NCBI GenBank assembly: GCA_026182355.1
Contig: JAPFBL010000567.1
Span: 84,501-148,500 of the forward strand
Source: Hermatobates lingyangjiaoensis
Lineage: Eukaryota; Arthropoda; Insecta; Hemiptera; Hermatobatidae
Reading direction: 5' to 3'
Length of the DNA stretch: 64,000 bases
Numbering within the stretch: the first letter of the stretch is position 1; every line of letters starts with the position of its first letter. Shown here piece by piece: positions 43,500 through 54,099 of this stretch. Position numbers and translations under genes: made by a program. The notes under the pieces were generated by a model. That model was not told the DNA's origin. It saw only the letters and a list, made by a program, of their open reading frames with translations, and did not search any database.

Positions 43500-45380
43500 A
43501 CTGATTAAGCGTAAACTAACACAATAACAATTATGAGAAAGTTAAACAAACATTAAAATTATTAAAATTAAGAGGATAAATAGAAATAGACAATCATTGT
43601 GAAAAAAACAATCCACTGTGACAAGCGGAAGGTTACAACTTGTTATACACATTGCCTGGGAGGTCCTGTCAGTGTAGGTCTATTAAGTTCATAATAAACG
43701 TTTTTGTTGTTTAGTTGGTACAGTCATCAAGATCATATGTCTACAGTTTTGTCTATATAACATATGTTGTTTTTATGTTAGAGGCATAAAAGTTAGACTT
43801 ATGTTTGCGTGCTCGGCAATTTTTTACTGTTGATAAAATAATTATTTGTTGCAAAACTTTACAATTTATATACAATTTATTTATTAAAGTTGACTCATCA
43901 TTCATCACTGCACAACATTTCAAGAGTTTTTTGGGCACTTAATACCATTTTTTACACAAGATTTAACACAAAATCTCTGGTTCCATTATTATCAACAACC
44001 AAAAATTTCCCAGATCGTATACCTCATTAACCTCGTCTAGCTTCTCACATAAAAACTACACATGCTATATTGTCAAAACTGTAAACATGTGATTATAATG
44101 GGTGCAGTAAAAAAAAAAAAATAAGGTATACGGGCGCGCAAAATTCAAAAAATGTTTTTACTTTTTAGTCATAAAAAAGTACATTGATGACCAAAACTTT
44201 GAAACATCTGTTATTTGTTTTGATCTAGTTAAATTTACAATTAACCTTCTATTGATTGTGGTATTCGAAAACAGAACAGACGTTGCAGAATCATAACAAT
44301 TTCAATTGATTTTGAAAACTAGATGGTTTTTAAGCATCTACAACAAAATATCTGCACTATTCCACCTCTCGGTGAAAGGTTAGACAAAACTCATTGTTCA
44401 ATCTGTGAAGTGCGGTTTGAAAGTTAATCAAATTATTTAGAAAACTCCTGAAAGCACCTAACTTAAATGGAAGTTTTGCATAATTAATAATGTGATATTT
44501 AGCACAAACTAGATCATAAAACATAAGAAAAAGAATTTAATACTGTATCGGAACACTTATTACTTGTACATTACATTCATAATAAGAAGTGGTGAAGTAC
44601 ACTATGAATTTGATAAACCATAACTATTAAATTTAAACTTTTGAAATAAGTACATATTTTATTTTAATATTTAAAGAAAAATAAAGAGAGTTTGATAATA
44701 CTGAAAGATAAAGGAAAGCCTTATATCGTAATATACGTATGTAAATATATTTAGTTATTTATTGGAGATTATAAAATAAAGAAAATAAGAGTAAATTACT
44801 GGCAATTATTTTTTCCAAAATATATTTACTATTACTATATTTGTAATATAATACTGAATAGATAATATTCAAGTTAACATATGGATTGAGGTATATTATT
44901 GAAGGAAATGGCGAGGGAGTGCGAGGCATTATTATCTCGCTTGAAAGGTGGATATTCCTATGAAGAAAAGGATTTATATCTTTCATGTCATCTAATCCGG
45001 GGGGAATGTGAATGAGAGGCAGCCTGCCAATCCCCATATAGAAGGATTTCTTCTTTATACCGAGGAAGCCTTATACATAGGAGGTAAGGTGGCTCGCCAA
45101 GTCTTCTCTAAGACAGATCCTTCTTTTTCCTGTTATTTAAAGCATTCTTAGACTCATGCGTCATCTAATAACATCCATACTCTTATGATAATATACTCAG
45201 TCAGATAGTTTATTTATTTTCACACTTTTTTTTTTACTAACTTTGTTTTCAATCTGCTAGTCGCTTGGCCTCAATTAAATCATATATTTGATATGAAATA
45301 CATTTCACTCAATCTGGTCTTGAGTGAAATACAATCTTCATATATTTCAAATACAATTTACTTTCAGAATATATTATTAT
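43500..45380. other. AT-rich DNA with nothing recognised
   Basis: No coding or repeat boundaries supported. Confidence 0.55.
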
Positions 45381-45505
45381 AATATATATATATAATAATT
45401 ATAATATATATATATATAACACTTTTTTTCGTTGGAAATACGATCCAAAACGGACAAATATAGTTCAATATAAACAAAGAAACATAGAGAAATCAGAAGA
45501 ACACA

Positions 45506-45552
45506 CTTACAGTCTCTAATTTTCGGTTTGAACCGTCTTCAGGAGAGATAAG
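45506..45552 (-). ncRNA. Hammerhead ribozyme, family A, intact
   Basis: Reverse complement is identical over 47 bases to 45843-45889: CTTA/TAAG and TCTC/GAGA helix I, CUGAAGA, extra C, GGUU/AACC, GAAA, AAUU-type helix III, cleavage after UUA. Confidence 0.8.
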
Positions 45553-45842
45553 AGAGGGAAACCAAGCGCACTGGATCAGAGACGGTTGGAGACCAACAGT
45601 GTTGCCATTAGTCAGTACTTTTGTTAATGTATCAATTTCTCTGTATCAATTTCCCTTATTTTTTCAATTTTTTCTTTTTTTATATATTTATTGTTTTCAT
45701 ATTCCATTAATTTAATGTAATTATAAATTATAAATTAATTATAAATTGATTCCTGTCTACCTTATTTTCTGTGAACGGGCGCGCATGCGGCAACACTGTT
45801 GGTCTCCAACCGTCTCTGATCCAGTGCGCTTGGTTTCCCTCT

Positions 45843-45889
45843 CTTATCTCTCCTGAAGACGGTTCAAACCGAAAATTAGAGACTGTAAG
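45843..45889 (+). ncRNA. Hammerhead ribozyme, family A, intact
   Basis: Outer helix I CTTA (45843-45846) with TAAG (45886-45889); inner helix I TCTC (45849-45852) with GAGA (45879-45882), with an internal bulge. CUGAAGA at 45853-45859, an extra C, helix II GGUU/AACC, GAAA at 45871-45874, A-U-U-A cleavage site ending at 45878. All core bases are intact. Confidence 0.82.
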
Positions 45890-45930
45890 TGTGTTCTTCT
45901 GATTTCTCTATGTTTCTTTGTTTATATTGA

Positions 45931-45931
<1 letters not shown>

Positions 45932-45980
<49 letters not shown>
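45932..45980. repeat. (TA)n tract
   Basis: Long TA microsatellite at the palindrome edge. Confidence 0.95.
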
Positions 45981-45984
<4 letters not shown>

Positions 45985-45987
<3 letters not shown>

Positions 45988-46465
45988 GTAACAAAAGCTA
46001 TAACAATAAACTGTGCACACCTTATTCATACGTATTATTCATATTGTTTCTATCAGTAAAACCATCCATCTCCTTGATGTACAAATGCGTAAAACAAAAG
46101 TTCTACATTTTTGTTCTTTAAGCCTATAAACAGTTGGGTCTATCTAACGACTAACGACCAACGAATATTACCATGCACAGCAGTGCATGTCGTAAATAGC
46201 AGTTCCGGACCAGAGGCCTACTACTGCTAGCTTCTCATCCTGCTGTTTTTGTTAGGTCAGTAAACATTGTCAAGAATGGGGGAGTCAGTCAGTAAAGCAA
46301 TGTGTCGTCTTCGAGGTCGTTTGGTCTTCAGGCTTTGCATTCTGTGAGATACTGTATACTTTTGGAGTCATGTGGTCGTCATTTTTCTAGTTTAAGTAGG
46401 AAACTTTGAGGCTCGTGGGATTAAGAAAGGGTCTATCTGATCAATAAAAGCGAGTGCCCAACGAA
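45985..46465. other. Nothing firmly recognised
   Basis: GC-richer patch at 46190-46340; GGTCTATCT occurs at both 46137 and 46431. No element assigned. Confidence 0.4.
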
Positions 46466-46468
46466 ATG

Positions 46469-46765
46469 CAAAGGTTGAACAATAAGGTGACACATGAAAC
46501 AGAGCTTGTAGAACATGCTATTGACTGGGAAAATTTGAACAAATTTGCTTGGCATAAAAAATTTTTATAGAAAAAAAGATACAACAATAGAGGATTTAAC
46601 AAACAATTGAAACAATATATCAGCAAGAAGAACAGCAATGTAAACCGCAGAACTATAACCAGGGCAACAAGCAGAACAGTTTTTATCAAAATCAGTTCTC
46701 AGAAAAATAAAACAGATGAGAAGGTATTAAAAACAATTATCTGTAACAATATATATACACTGTAG
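46469..46765 (+). pseudogene. Unrecognised ORF with a single in-frame stop
   Basis: From the ATG at 46469 the frame reads MQRLNNKVTHETELVEHAID and continues for about 98 codons with one TAG about a third of the way, rich in Lys, Asn and Arg. It lies just upstream of the truncated PLE-B. It could be a decayed N-terminal part of an element or simple chance. No family is recognised. Confidence 0.2.
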
Positions 46766-46827
46766 GAAACCAGACAATAAAATAAAACTAATAATATACT
46801 AAGATAGCTAGACTACGGTCCAGTTAT

Positions 46828-46880
46828 CAACTTTATTTAAAGTTGCATTTGCATTTGTCCCAATTCTTTAAATAAAGTTG
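46828..46880. repeat. 16-bp inverted repeat at the PLE-B 5' truncation
   Basis: TCAACTTTATTTAAAG (46828-46843) is inverted at 46865-46880. The second arm lies within the PLE-B coding frame, so element sequence has been copied in reverse at the junction. Confidence 0.8.
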
Positions 46881-47740
46881 ATTTCCTAACAAAATTGAAT
46901 TCATTAGTGTCGACAATCAAATTCACAATGGAAGAAGAAATAAGTGGTAATTTGCCCTTCTTAGATGTCCTGATCCATAGGTTACCTAATGAGTTACGCT
47001 TTAGTGTACATAGAAAACCTATGAATGTACTTGCATATGTTCACTTTTATTCTTCGCATCCAAAAAATGTTAAAATTTCTGTTTTTAGAAATATGTTTTT
47101 GAGGGCATTAAGAGTTTGCTCTCCTGAATTTCTTGCTGAAGAGATTAACATTAGGTCAATTGCCCTTTCATTAAAATACCCCTCTTCTTATATCGATTTA
47201 GCTTTGAACGGTGCTAAAAAAACTTTCTCTAATACTTCAACAGAGCCCTTTCTAATGTCAAATTCTATAGTTTTGCCATACCACGAATCTTTGGACCCCC
47301 TTCCAAGATTAGCCAAACAACTTGATTTTAATATAGTGTTTTCTAATCGTAATAACGTGGGTAATATGTTAATAAAAAACCCTCCCAGCGAATTGGAGTC
47401 CGCAGGTATTTATAAAATTCTGTGCAAAAATTGCCATAAAATTTATATTGGTCAAACTGGTAAATCATTAAAGACACGTGTAAAACAACACCAATATAAC
47501 GTAAGTAGACAGGAAAAAAGTAGTGCCTTATTCTTGCATATAAAAAATGAAAATCATCATATTGATTGGACAGGAGCTAAATTTATTACCTATGAAAAAT
47601 CAATGTTGTTAAGAAATATTATTGAATCGTCTCTAATTAAATTTAATAGATCAAATATTATAAACATTAGTAACGGTCTCTTCAAACTTGATACTTTCGT
47701 CACGAGGGCAATAGCCTCTTCAAAAAGGGTTGACAGCTAG
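46841..47740 (+). pseudogene. 5'-truncated PLE-B: RT thumb and GIY-YIG nuclease
   Basis: The open frame enters in the RT thumb (LNSLVSTIKFTMEEE, then LPFLDVLIHR). It continues with the linker and ends with a complete Penelope-type GIY-YIG nuclease: GIYKILCKNCHKIYIGQTGK with C-x2-C just before YIG, Arg in KTR, Glu in IIESSLIKF and Asn further on. The palm motifs are missing, so it cannot act as RT. The nuclease part has no stop. The family differs from PLE-A (C-x2-C rather than C-x4-C, and a different linker) and is closer to the decayed PLE-F at 1-820. It is followed by its 3' UTR and a family B hammerhead. Confidence 0.9.
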
Positions 47741-48015
47741 CGGATAGTTTTTTACTTTTTCTTACTGTACTCCTTTGTTTCCCCAAACATCCCTTTCTGG
47801 ACATTAGTCCTTTCCTGTGCTTTCACCCTTTTAAAATACCACTCTTCCCTCCCACTCTTCTCAACTCCTCACCAGATGTTTTCTGCATCTAGTGTTCAGT
47901 TGGGTTTTTGATTCTGACGAAGACCGCTTGTTACGGTTGAAAGATCTTAGTCTTGTTTTCCCATTTCTTATTGTGGTTTGATCATTGATTGTTATTTCAC
48001 GTGTTTATGTGAAAT
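47741..48015 (+). other. PLE-B 3' untranslated and terminal region
   Basis: A CT-rich 3' UTR (TCTTCTCAACTCCTCACC) leads into the ribozyme at 47901-47963, the TTATTTCACGTGTTTATGTG end and a (TA)n tract. This defines the family B terminus that occurs as palindromes elsewhere. Confidence 0.85.
47901..47963 (+). ncRNA. Hammerhead-like ribozyme at PLE-B 3' end
   Basis: TGGG/CCCA outer helix and GATT/AGTC inner helix I (one G-U), CUGACGA (47914-47920), extra A, GACCG/CGGUU, GAAA (47939-47942), GAUC, UU. It is physically linked to a PLE reading frame. Confidence 0.78.
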
Positions 48016-48039
48016 CTTTATATATATATATATATATAA

Positions 48040-48240
48040 ATGTTCAGGCAACAATAAGAAATATGAAAAAAGAACTAAGACCTTTCAACCGTAACAAACA
48101 GTCTTCCTATGTGTCAAAAACCGAACGTTTTTGGGCATCCGACGAACACCACTTAGGTTTGAAATATCTTAGTATTTTTTTCTCATTTTTTATTGTGGTT
48201 TGAATATTGATTGTTGTTTCACATGTTTATTTTGCATTCT
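48040..48240. repeat. Decayed PLE-B terminal palindrome
   Basis: Inverted family B ends with heavily mutated cores (for example CTTTCAACCGTAACAAACAG on the left and GGTTTGAAATATCTTAG on the right). Confidence 0.7.
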
Positions 48241-48299
48241 TATTATATATATGAACCTATAAATATCAGTACAGAATACTGCTATAAATACCCTTAAAA

Positions 48300-48540
48300 T
48301 CTTCCAATAAACACAAATCATCTTCACCAATGACACACTTGAACTTGAACAAGTTAAGTATGGCATGTGGTCTAATACTGACAAGAGAAGGAGACTAGAG
48401 AGGTATTTTGAAGGACAAAGAGCAAAGGAAGGGAACAAAAGACTGGTCGAGTCAGGGTTAACAAAGGAGTTTAGGAAGGAATAAGTAAAAACTATCTGCG
48501 AACTGTCAACCCTGGTAGACAAAGTTATTGCTCTCGTTAA
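48300..48540 (-). pseudogene. PLE-B C-terminus and 3' UTR relic
   Basis: On the minus strand, from about 48535 leftward, the sequence follows the PLE-B tail: GGGTTGACAG, the stop region with TAGTTTTTACTT, CTCCTTTGTTAACCC, and further CT-rich UTR. Only about 30 codons of the end remain, with frameshifts. Confidence 0.65.
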
Positions 48541-48549
48541 TAGTGTATC

Positions 48550-48965
48550 TGATTTAATAAACCAACACTATGTTTTATCAAATTAAATTTTATTTATTAC
48601 GGTTTTCTAATATTTCTGAAGAACATCGATCAGTTATCATTTCACCTTCTGTATAATATATATCATGATTTTTATCAATGATGTGGAAATATAAGTCACT
48701 ACAACATCTAACTACAAAGTGTCAATGGTTTTTGAGATTATTTATGAACTTACAGGAAATTTTAGAAAGAAATTTTAATCAAGAAATAATTTACTTAAAT
48801 TATTTCCAATAGAAAAAGCTATATTAATATGAACAAAATGAGCATGTCTAAGAATTGTATCCAATATTATATGTTAAATTATATTGTAAATATATTAATA
48901 AGAGAATGTTCATGACAATGTTTTCAAAATATTCAAATGTAACTTTCGGTGTTATTATTCTTATA
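48550..48965. other. AT-rich DNA with nothing recognised
   Basis: No feature supported. Confidence 0.55.
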
Positions 48966-48996
<31 letters not shown>

Positions 48997-49030
48997 TCAG
49001 GTAACTCACCACAAATGAATGAAGATAGTC

Positions 49031-49066
49031 GCTCTGAGGCCTTTCGTCTTCACGTCGTCAGAGAGC
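49031..49066 (-). ncRNA. Hammerhead-like ribozyme, family F
   Basis: Minus strand: five inner helix I pairs (GCTCT/AGAGC), CUGACGA, extra C, short helix II GU/AC with loop GAAG, GAAA, palindromic GGCC, UC. Confidence 0.72.
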
Positions 49067-49268
49067 AAGTGAATACAAGTTGTAGGCAGGTTATGAATTT
49101 TGATTTAAAGTTGGATTAAGATTGGCATCATTGACAGTATTTTTCTCTATTACAGTTGAAATAGTCTTGATTTGTTTAACGATTCCTTCAATTAGAAATT
49201 CATCTAATTTAAATCTTTAAATTCAACTTTAAATCAAAATTCATAACCTGCCTACAACTTGTATTCAC

Positions 49269-49307
49269 TTGCTCTCTGATGACGTGAAACGAAAGGCCTC
49301 AGAGCAA
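49269..49307 (+). ncRNA. Hammerhead-like ribozyme, family F
   Basis: Helix I TTGCTCT (49269-49275) pairs over 7 bp with AGAGCAA (49301-49307). CUGAUGA at 49276-49282, extra C, helix II GU/AC with loop GAA, GAAA at 49291-49294, palindromic GGCC, UC at 49299-49300. The core is complete; helix II is short. Confidence 0.78.
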
Positions 49308-49429
49308 CTATCTTCATTCATTTGTGGTGAGTTACCTGAGTATTTATATCACGTGTTATTGTGACAATTGTTTTATATATATATATATATGTAAAATTTG
49401 GGAGCAGTCCTTCATTCAAGCATATTTCA

Positions 49430-49692
49430 TTGAATAACTGACCGTATTTCACTGATGTCATTTTCTTCACTAGTTTTTCGAGGTTTCTGAATACCTTCTT
49501 CCTTCCTTTATCCAAACGTTGGAGAATATTAATTAATATTAATAATAACTGATTATTTAATACTAATCAGTTACAAATCGAAGAAGCAATAATAATTAAA
49601 CGGAATAAACCTATAATAAATATTCAGACGGGTAGCAGCGAAACATGACATCAAGAAAATGACATCAGTGAAATACGGTCAGTTATTCAATG

Positions 49693-49697
<5 letters not shown>
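49430..49697. repeat. Inverted repeat with GAAACATG core
   Basis: CATTGAATAACTGACCGTAT (49433 onward) is inverted at 49654-49694, with arms of about 40 bp. Near the right arm, GCAGCGAAACATGACATC resembles the 3' part of a family C-like hammerhead. Confidence 0.65.
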
Positions 49698-49732
<35 letters not shown>

Positions 49733-49735
49733 TAT
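49697..49735. repeat. (TA)n tract
   Basis: TA microsatellite separating two ribozyme-repeat units. Confidence 0.95.
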
Positions 49736-49739
49736 ACAT

Positions 49740-50555
49740 ACATCAGTATTCAAACCACAATAAGAAATGGGAAAAAAGACCATGGTCTTTCAACCAAAAC
49801 AAGCAGTCTTCGTCAGAGTTAAAACCTAACTGAACCCAAAATGGAAGAAACATCATGGTTATGGGTTGAGAGGAGTGAGAGGGAAGAGAGGTATTTAGAG
49901 GATGTAAAGTGCAAGAAAGAACAAATGTCCAGAGAAGGATATTTGCTGAAACAAAGGAGTACAGTAAGAAAAAGTAAAAACTTATCCGCTAGCTGTCAAC
50001 TAGAAGAGGCTATTGCCCTCTTGAAGACAGAGTCAACTTTAGAAAGCTCGTTCCCAAGTTTTATAGCAATATCTATTTTTGATCTACTAAATTTAATCAG
50101 AGAGGATTCAATAATGTTTATTAGCAACACCGATTTTTCATAGGTAATAAATTTAACTCCGGTCTAATCGATGTGATAATTTTCATTATTTATATGCCAG
50201 AATAAAGCGCTACTATTTTCCTGTCTTCTTACCTTTGTTGTATTGGTGCAGTTTTACATGTGTCTTTAGTGATTTACAAGTTCTACTTATATAAATTTTA
50301 TAGCAATTTTTGCAATGGATTTTATAAATACTACTGAACTCCTGTTACCTGAATGTAGTGCCTTTTACTCTACCTCTCCTCTCCCTTAATCCTTTAAATC
50401 CCTTAAAATTAGGTTTCTACATCTTATGTTTTAGTTAGGTTTTGACTCTGACGAAGACCTTTTGTTACTGTTGAAAGATCTTAGTTTTTTTTTCATTTCA
50501 TATTGTGGTTTGAGCATTGATTGTTATTTCACAGTAAACGTGAAATAAAAATGAA
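49740..50555 (-). pseudogene. Decayed PLE-B insertion between inverted family B ends
   Basis: The left family B end (49742-49830, minus) and right end (50440-50540, plus) are inverted. Between them the minus strand preserves scraps of the PLE-B C-terminus from about 50340 to 49970. Examples are the CACATGTAAAACTGCACCAA region equivalent to the KQHQY segment, and the conserved terminal stretch GCAATAGCCTCTTCTAGTTG. Multiple frameshifts; not functional. Confidence 0.7.
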
Positions 50556-50559
50556 AGTC

Positions 50560-51460
50560 CGAACCACAATCATAAATCTAAAAAAAAAAAATATACTAAG
50601 AAGGAAAGAATATTCAGTTGAGATTTGACTGATCCTTTCTAATATATAACATTTCCAGAGTTTTCCTTCTTTGTTCATCCATTTCTCTAGCCATTATTTT
50701 TATTTCATTGAAATTAAAAATAATGCCTTCATTAATACTAAGTGCTGCTAATGCAGTGGCATTAATTTTCTTTTTACTTATAGAATAACTGTACTGGTAA
50801 GTTCCTTCCTTCAAAAAACGACTGGTTTCTCTATAATAAACTTTGTTACAGACTTTGCACTTTATTGCATATATAAACTTACTCTGTAATTCCTTTGGAA
50901 TCTTCTCTTTTATATCAAAAATAGATATTTCACTTTTCTTTTGCTGTAAAAAGCTAAATTAACTTGAGGTAAGTGTCGTTTGAAGAATTGTTTAATTCCT
51001 TACAATAATCCTTCAGCGTATGGAAATTTAAAAAAAAAATATATTGTTTTATCTGTTAATGTGTTAGTGCGTTATCTGTTAATTATAGAGTTACATTTCA
51101 AATGTAAATAGTATTTATTAGGGAGTGTTAACTTAAACATTGTTGATCGATGGAAAATTGTTTTAGTGGCTTTTTGGTTGTCTGGTGAAATTCGTTGCCT
51201 TGATTGTTTTTCAGTTCAGCGTCACGTGTTTATTCAAACTAGACGGTTGTTATTAAAATCATAGACTATATTTTTCTTGTAAGAAAAATATCTTTAATGT
51301 CAGACGACAATTAAAGTTCATCTGTTTCGAAATTTTATACTTCTGTAAGTTTTCTCACTAACCTGTTGTCAAAAGTTCTATTGTGATTTCTTATTTATAA
51401 CTAATTGCGTTTTCTATGTATGTTTGATTTATGAATGATTTCATTATTTCTTATATTTCC
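50560..51460. other. AT-rich DNA; possible antisense retroelement scrap
   Basis: A minus-strand ORF at 50614-50814 looks compositional, although nearby antisense text (CTTTGTTACAGACTTTGCAC near 50842) suggests a Cys-containing retroelement scrap. Nothing firm. Confidence 0.3.
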
Positions 51461-51464
51461 TCTG

Positions 51465-51560
51465 TTTTGTAGGCCTATACAAAGGTTTTAAATAAAAACC
51501 CAAACAGTGACAATGAGAGCTTAATTTAAACTTGAAGAACTGACCGAGTCTTGATAAACT
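51465..51560 (+). repeat. Family I relic
   Basis: ATACAAAGGTTTTAAATAAA followed by AACCCAAACAGTGACAATGA resembles the family I core at 22738; single arm only. Confidence 0.5.
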
Positions 51561-51599
51561 TTAGTTTTGTTTCTATTCCGCGGCGATACTATTATATAT

Positions 51600-52450
51600 A
51601 TATATATATAAACAAAACATTGTATTATCGACTATATTATAGACGTATATGAATTACAGAAATGAGTATTCTATGAATGACATAATTGTACATTTTGTTA
51701 GATAGTGTCCAGACTGTATACATGTTAACAGAATTACAAAATATTTCTAAAATTAGAAAATTAAATTTTTTTTTCAGTATTTGCAAAAAACTGTAAAATT
51801 AAATTAATTGGCCTTCTATAATAATGATTCAATTACTTATTTTCAAAAATGGTTATAATTTCAGCAAAGTAATGTTGTTTTAGTGGGAAAGGTGAAATTA
51901 TAATTGGGTGTAAGATCAAAGTTGGAGAGAGTTGAAGGGAGAAGGGGGGGATTAGTCTTAGTTAAGCTTGGGAATGAGGATGTATGCCTTGGATATTCCA
52001 TCTCCAGTCAGAACTCATTACGATGCCCATATCGGTGCGCTTCTCTGGGATTACCTCAATCTCTCTTTTCACATACCAATCTTGAATTACTTTGAAATTT
52101 CAAATTGAATTTCCATTATACACACCCTTAGTTGAAATGGTATTTTTTTTTTTAAAAAAAAAAAAAGTAACTCTATTTCATATATAACTCCTAAAATTTA
52201 CTACAATTTTATTTCAATGTGAAGAAACGTTAAAAAAGCTAACAAGAAAGGCTGTTAATTATTGCTCGTTCTAAAGTAAAAAGATACTTCTAAAATATAG
52301 AGAAAAAAAGTATTAATATATTTCTACATTTAAAATACGTTTTACGTTTTAGAAATATAAAATACTTTTAAAATATTAAATTGATACAGTTTTTTTGAAC
52401 CCCTGATTTTACAAATACAAATTTTGTTATTGAGTATTAGATCCAAAATT
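51600..52450. other. AT-rich DNA with nothing recognised
   Basis: TA tract at 51591-51610; a poly-T/poly-A hairpin at 52141-52165. Confidence 0.5.
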
Positions 52451-52454
52451 AATA

Positions 52455-52560
52455 ATTTCAGATAAAAGCGAACGTTTTGCCGAAATTGTTGAGCATTCGC
52501 AAGACTTATTTGAAGAAGAGATGTGCATAATGCGTTGAATAGTTCCTTCAAACAACCAAC
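52455..52560. repeat. Dispersed repeat shared with 12818-12940
   Basis: GATGTGCATAATGCGTTGAA and neighbouring sequence match the repeat downstream of PLE-A (GATGCGCATAATGCGTTCAA). Confidence 0.65.
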
Positions 52561-52792
52561 AAGTTAAAACATATCCATAAAGTTAAAAGTATGTACACTC
52601 ACGTATAATACTGCTAAAAGTATTATTAAAACCATATCTTCATATCTACCAGCTAAACACTTAGTTTTATCCACTGGTGAATTCTTAGATAAATTGTATG
52701 TTACCAAAGGTCTTATTGTTTGAACTGATCCTCTAGCGGGTGATAACGTCAGCCGTTTACCTACTTCTTGTTTGATCGGTGATTATACATTG

Positions 52793-52965
52793 GGAGTCCT
52801 AAATTTTGTTTAACTTGAGTGCATTTCCAGTAGGAATCTTTAAATGATTACCTGACATCGTACATGCTCTGGACTGACGGCTTAACGTCCTCTCCGAGGG
52901 ACGACGTACTCAGATTTATTCACCTCCCACGTAAATAAATCCAGGGTCAGGTGGGATTGAAGTCA
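52793..52965. repeat. Diverged dispersed repeat, copy 1
   Basis: Shares an ordered series of motifs with 54531-54705: CCTAAATTTTG, a spacer, ATCGTAC, GCTC-GGAC, and GAGGGACGA-GTACTC. GC-richer than its surroundings. Unknown family. Confidence 0.65.
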
Positions 52966-52989
52966 ACTTACCCTAAAACTATACAAGTC

Positions 52990-53800
52990 TACAACTCTTT
53001 CTTTTAAAAGAATCATCATAGAAAATTTACTGACGGTTTTTTCTCAAATAGATGGAGTTTGAATAATAAAATTGATGGATTGACAAAGGGCTCCACACTT
53101 CGGAGTTTGTTAATTTTTAGATATGGTACATCAAAAATAAGGTACTAGCAGAGGATATGAATTGGAAACTTCTTATGTACAGATAGTGTTTCGACTATTT
53201 ATTTATATAGATTAATAATATTCATGAGTATGATATTCTAGTAACATCAGTCGGTAAGTTTACAAAAGGAACTTTAATTACAATTGAAAATTAATTTCCT
53301 CGACGATAGTATAAATAAATAACAAATGAAGTATGTTACCTGAGTTTATTTTCAAAGGAAACAAGGAGTAATCTATTTGGTAACACGTAGCAAGTGTCCT
53401 AGAAGATAAATGGAACTATGAAAGCGCTTGTATATCGGGCCTTTGAGACTCCTGTTAATTGGAGACCTTCTCATCGTGCTTTAGAAAGAGTGAAACAACT
53501 TCTAAATTATAATAGCTAAAGCAATAAACACTTCTACAACATCCTTATACAAAAATATAGCAGGATTGCATATGAAGTCCTTAGATTTGTGGAGGCATAA
53601 ATAATCCGTATATTATAAAACCAATATTCCCAAGAACTCATAATAGAATTTTAAAGGCCATTATAAAGACTAACTTTATAGCATGACTCAAGAAGACTGT
53701 CTGAAACTTAATATATTACAAAACGTTATACTACAATAAGTATATTATTTAAAAATAGTTTGCAAAAGAAGTAAATTACCGAAAACTAGTATTGTGCGTT
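52990..53800. other. AT-rich DNA with nothing recognised
   Basis: No feature supported. Confidence 0.55.
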
Positions 53801-53809
53801 GATATATCA

Positions 53810-53990
53810 GAAGTATAGTAGTATATAGAAGTATATAGTATATGTAGTATACTATACTACATATATATACTATGTATACTATATATACTATATATAATAT
53901 ATATATACTATATATACTATATGTATATAGTATATAGTAGTATATAGAAGTATAATAGATATATCTATTATACGTCTATAATATCAGAAG
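53810..53990. repeat. Complex AGTATATA palindromic microsatellite
   Basis: Interlaced AGTATATAG and CTATATACT units form a largely self-complementary array. Confidence 0.9.
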
Positions 53991-54099
53991 CTGTGAGTTT
54001 ATGAAGTCAACCAATATTGACTTCAATCAAAAGTTAGTAATTAAAATTTTAATCTACTTCTAGAATCGTATTCATATACATTGATGTGTAAAAAAATTA

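Larger units (their letters stand above)
45424..45935. repeat. Family A ribozyme palindrome with 180-bp centre
   Basis: Left arm about 45440-45605, right arm about 45786-45930, with a unique AT-rich centre. Outer tails and (TA)n tracts lie at both sides (about 45385-45420 and 45932-45980). The two ribozymes are exact inverted copies of each other. Confidence 0.9.
48969..49345. repeat. Family F ribozyme palindrome
   Basis: Left arm about 48998-49110, right arm about 49225-49343, sharing GGTAACTCACCACAAATGAA-type outer ends. The centre includes TTTGATTTAAAGTTGGATTA and its partial inverse. Bounded by (TA)n tracts at 48969 and 49373. Confidence 0.88.

Noticed and set aside
44160..44300. ACCAAAACTTTGAAACATC resembling a Tc1-type end
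   Set aside because: No inverted partner and no transposase remnant were found.
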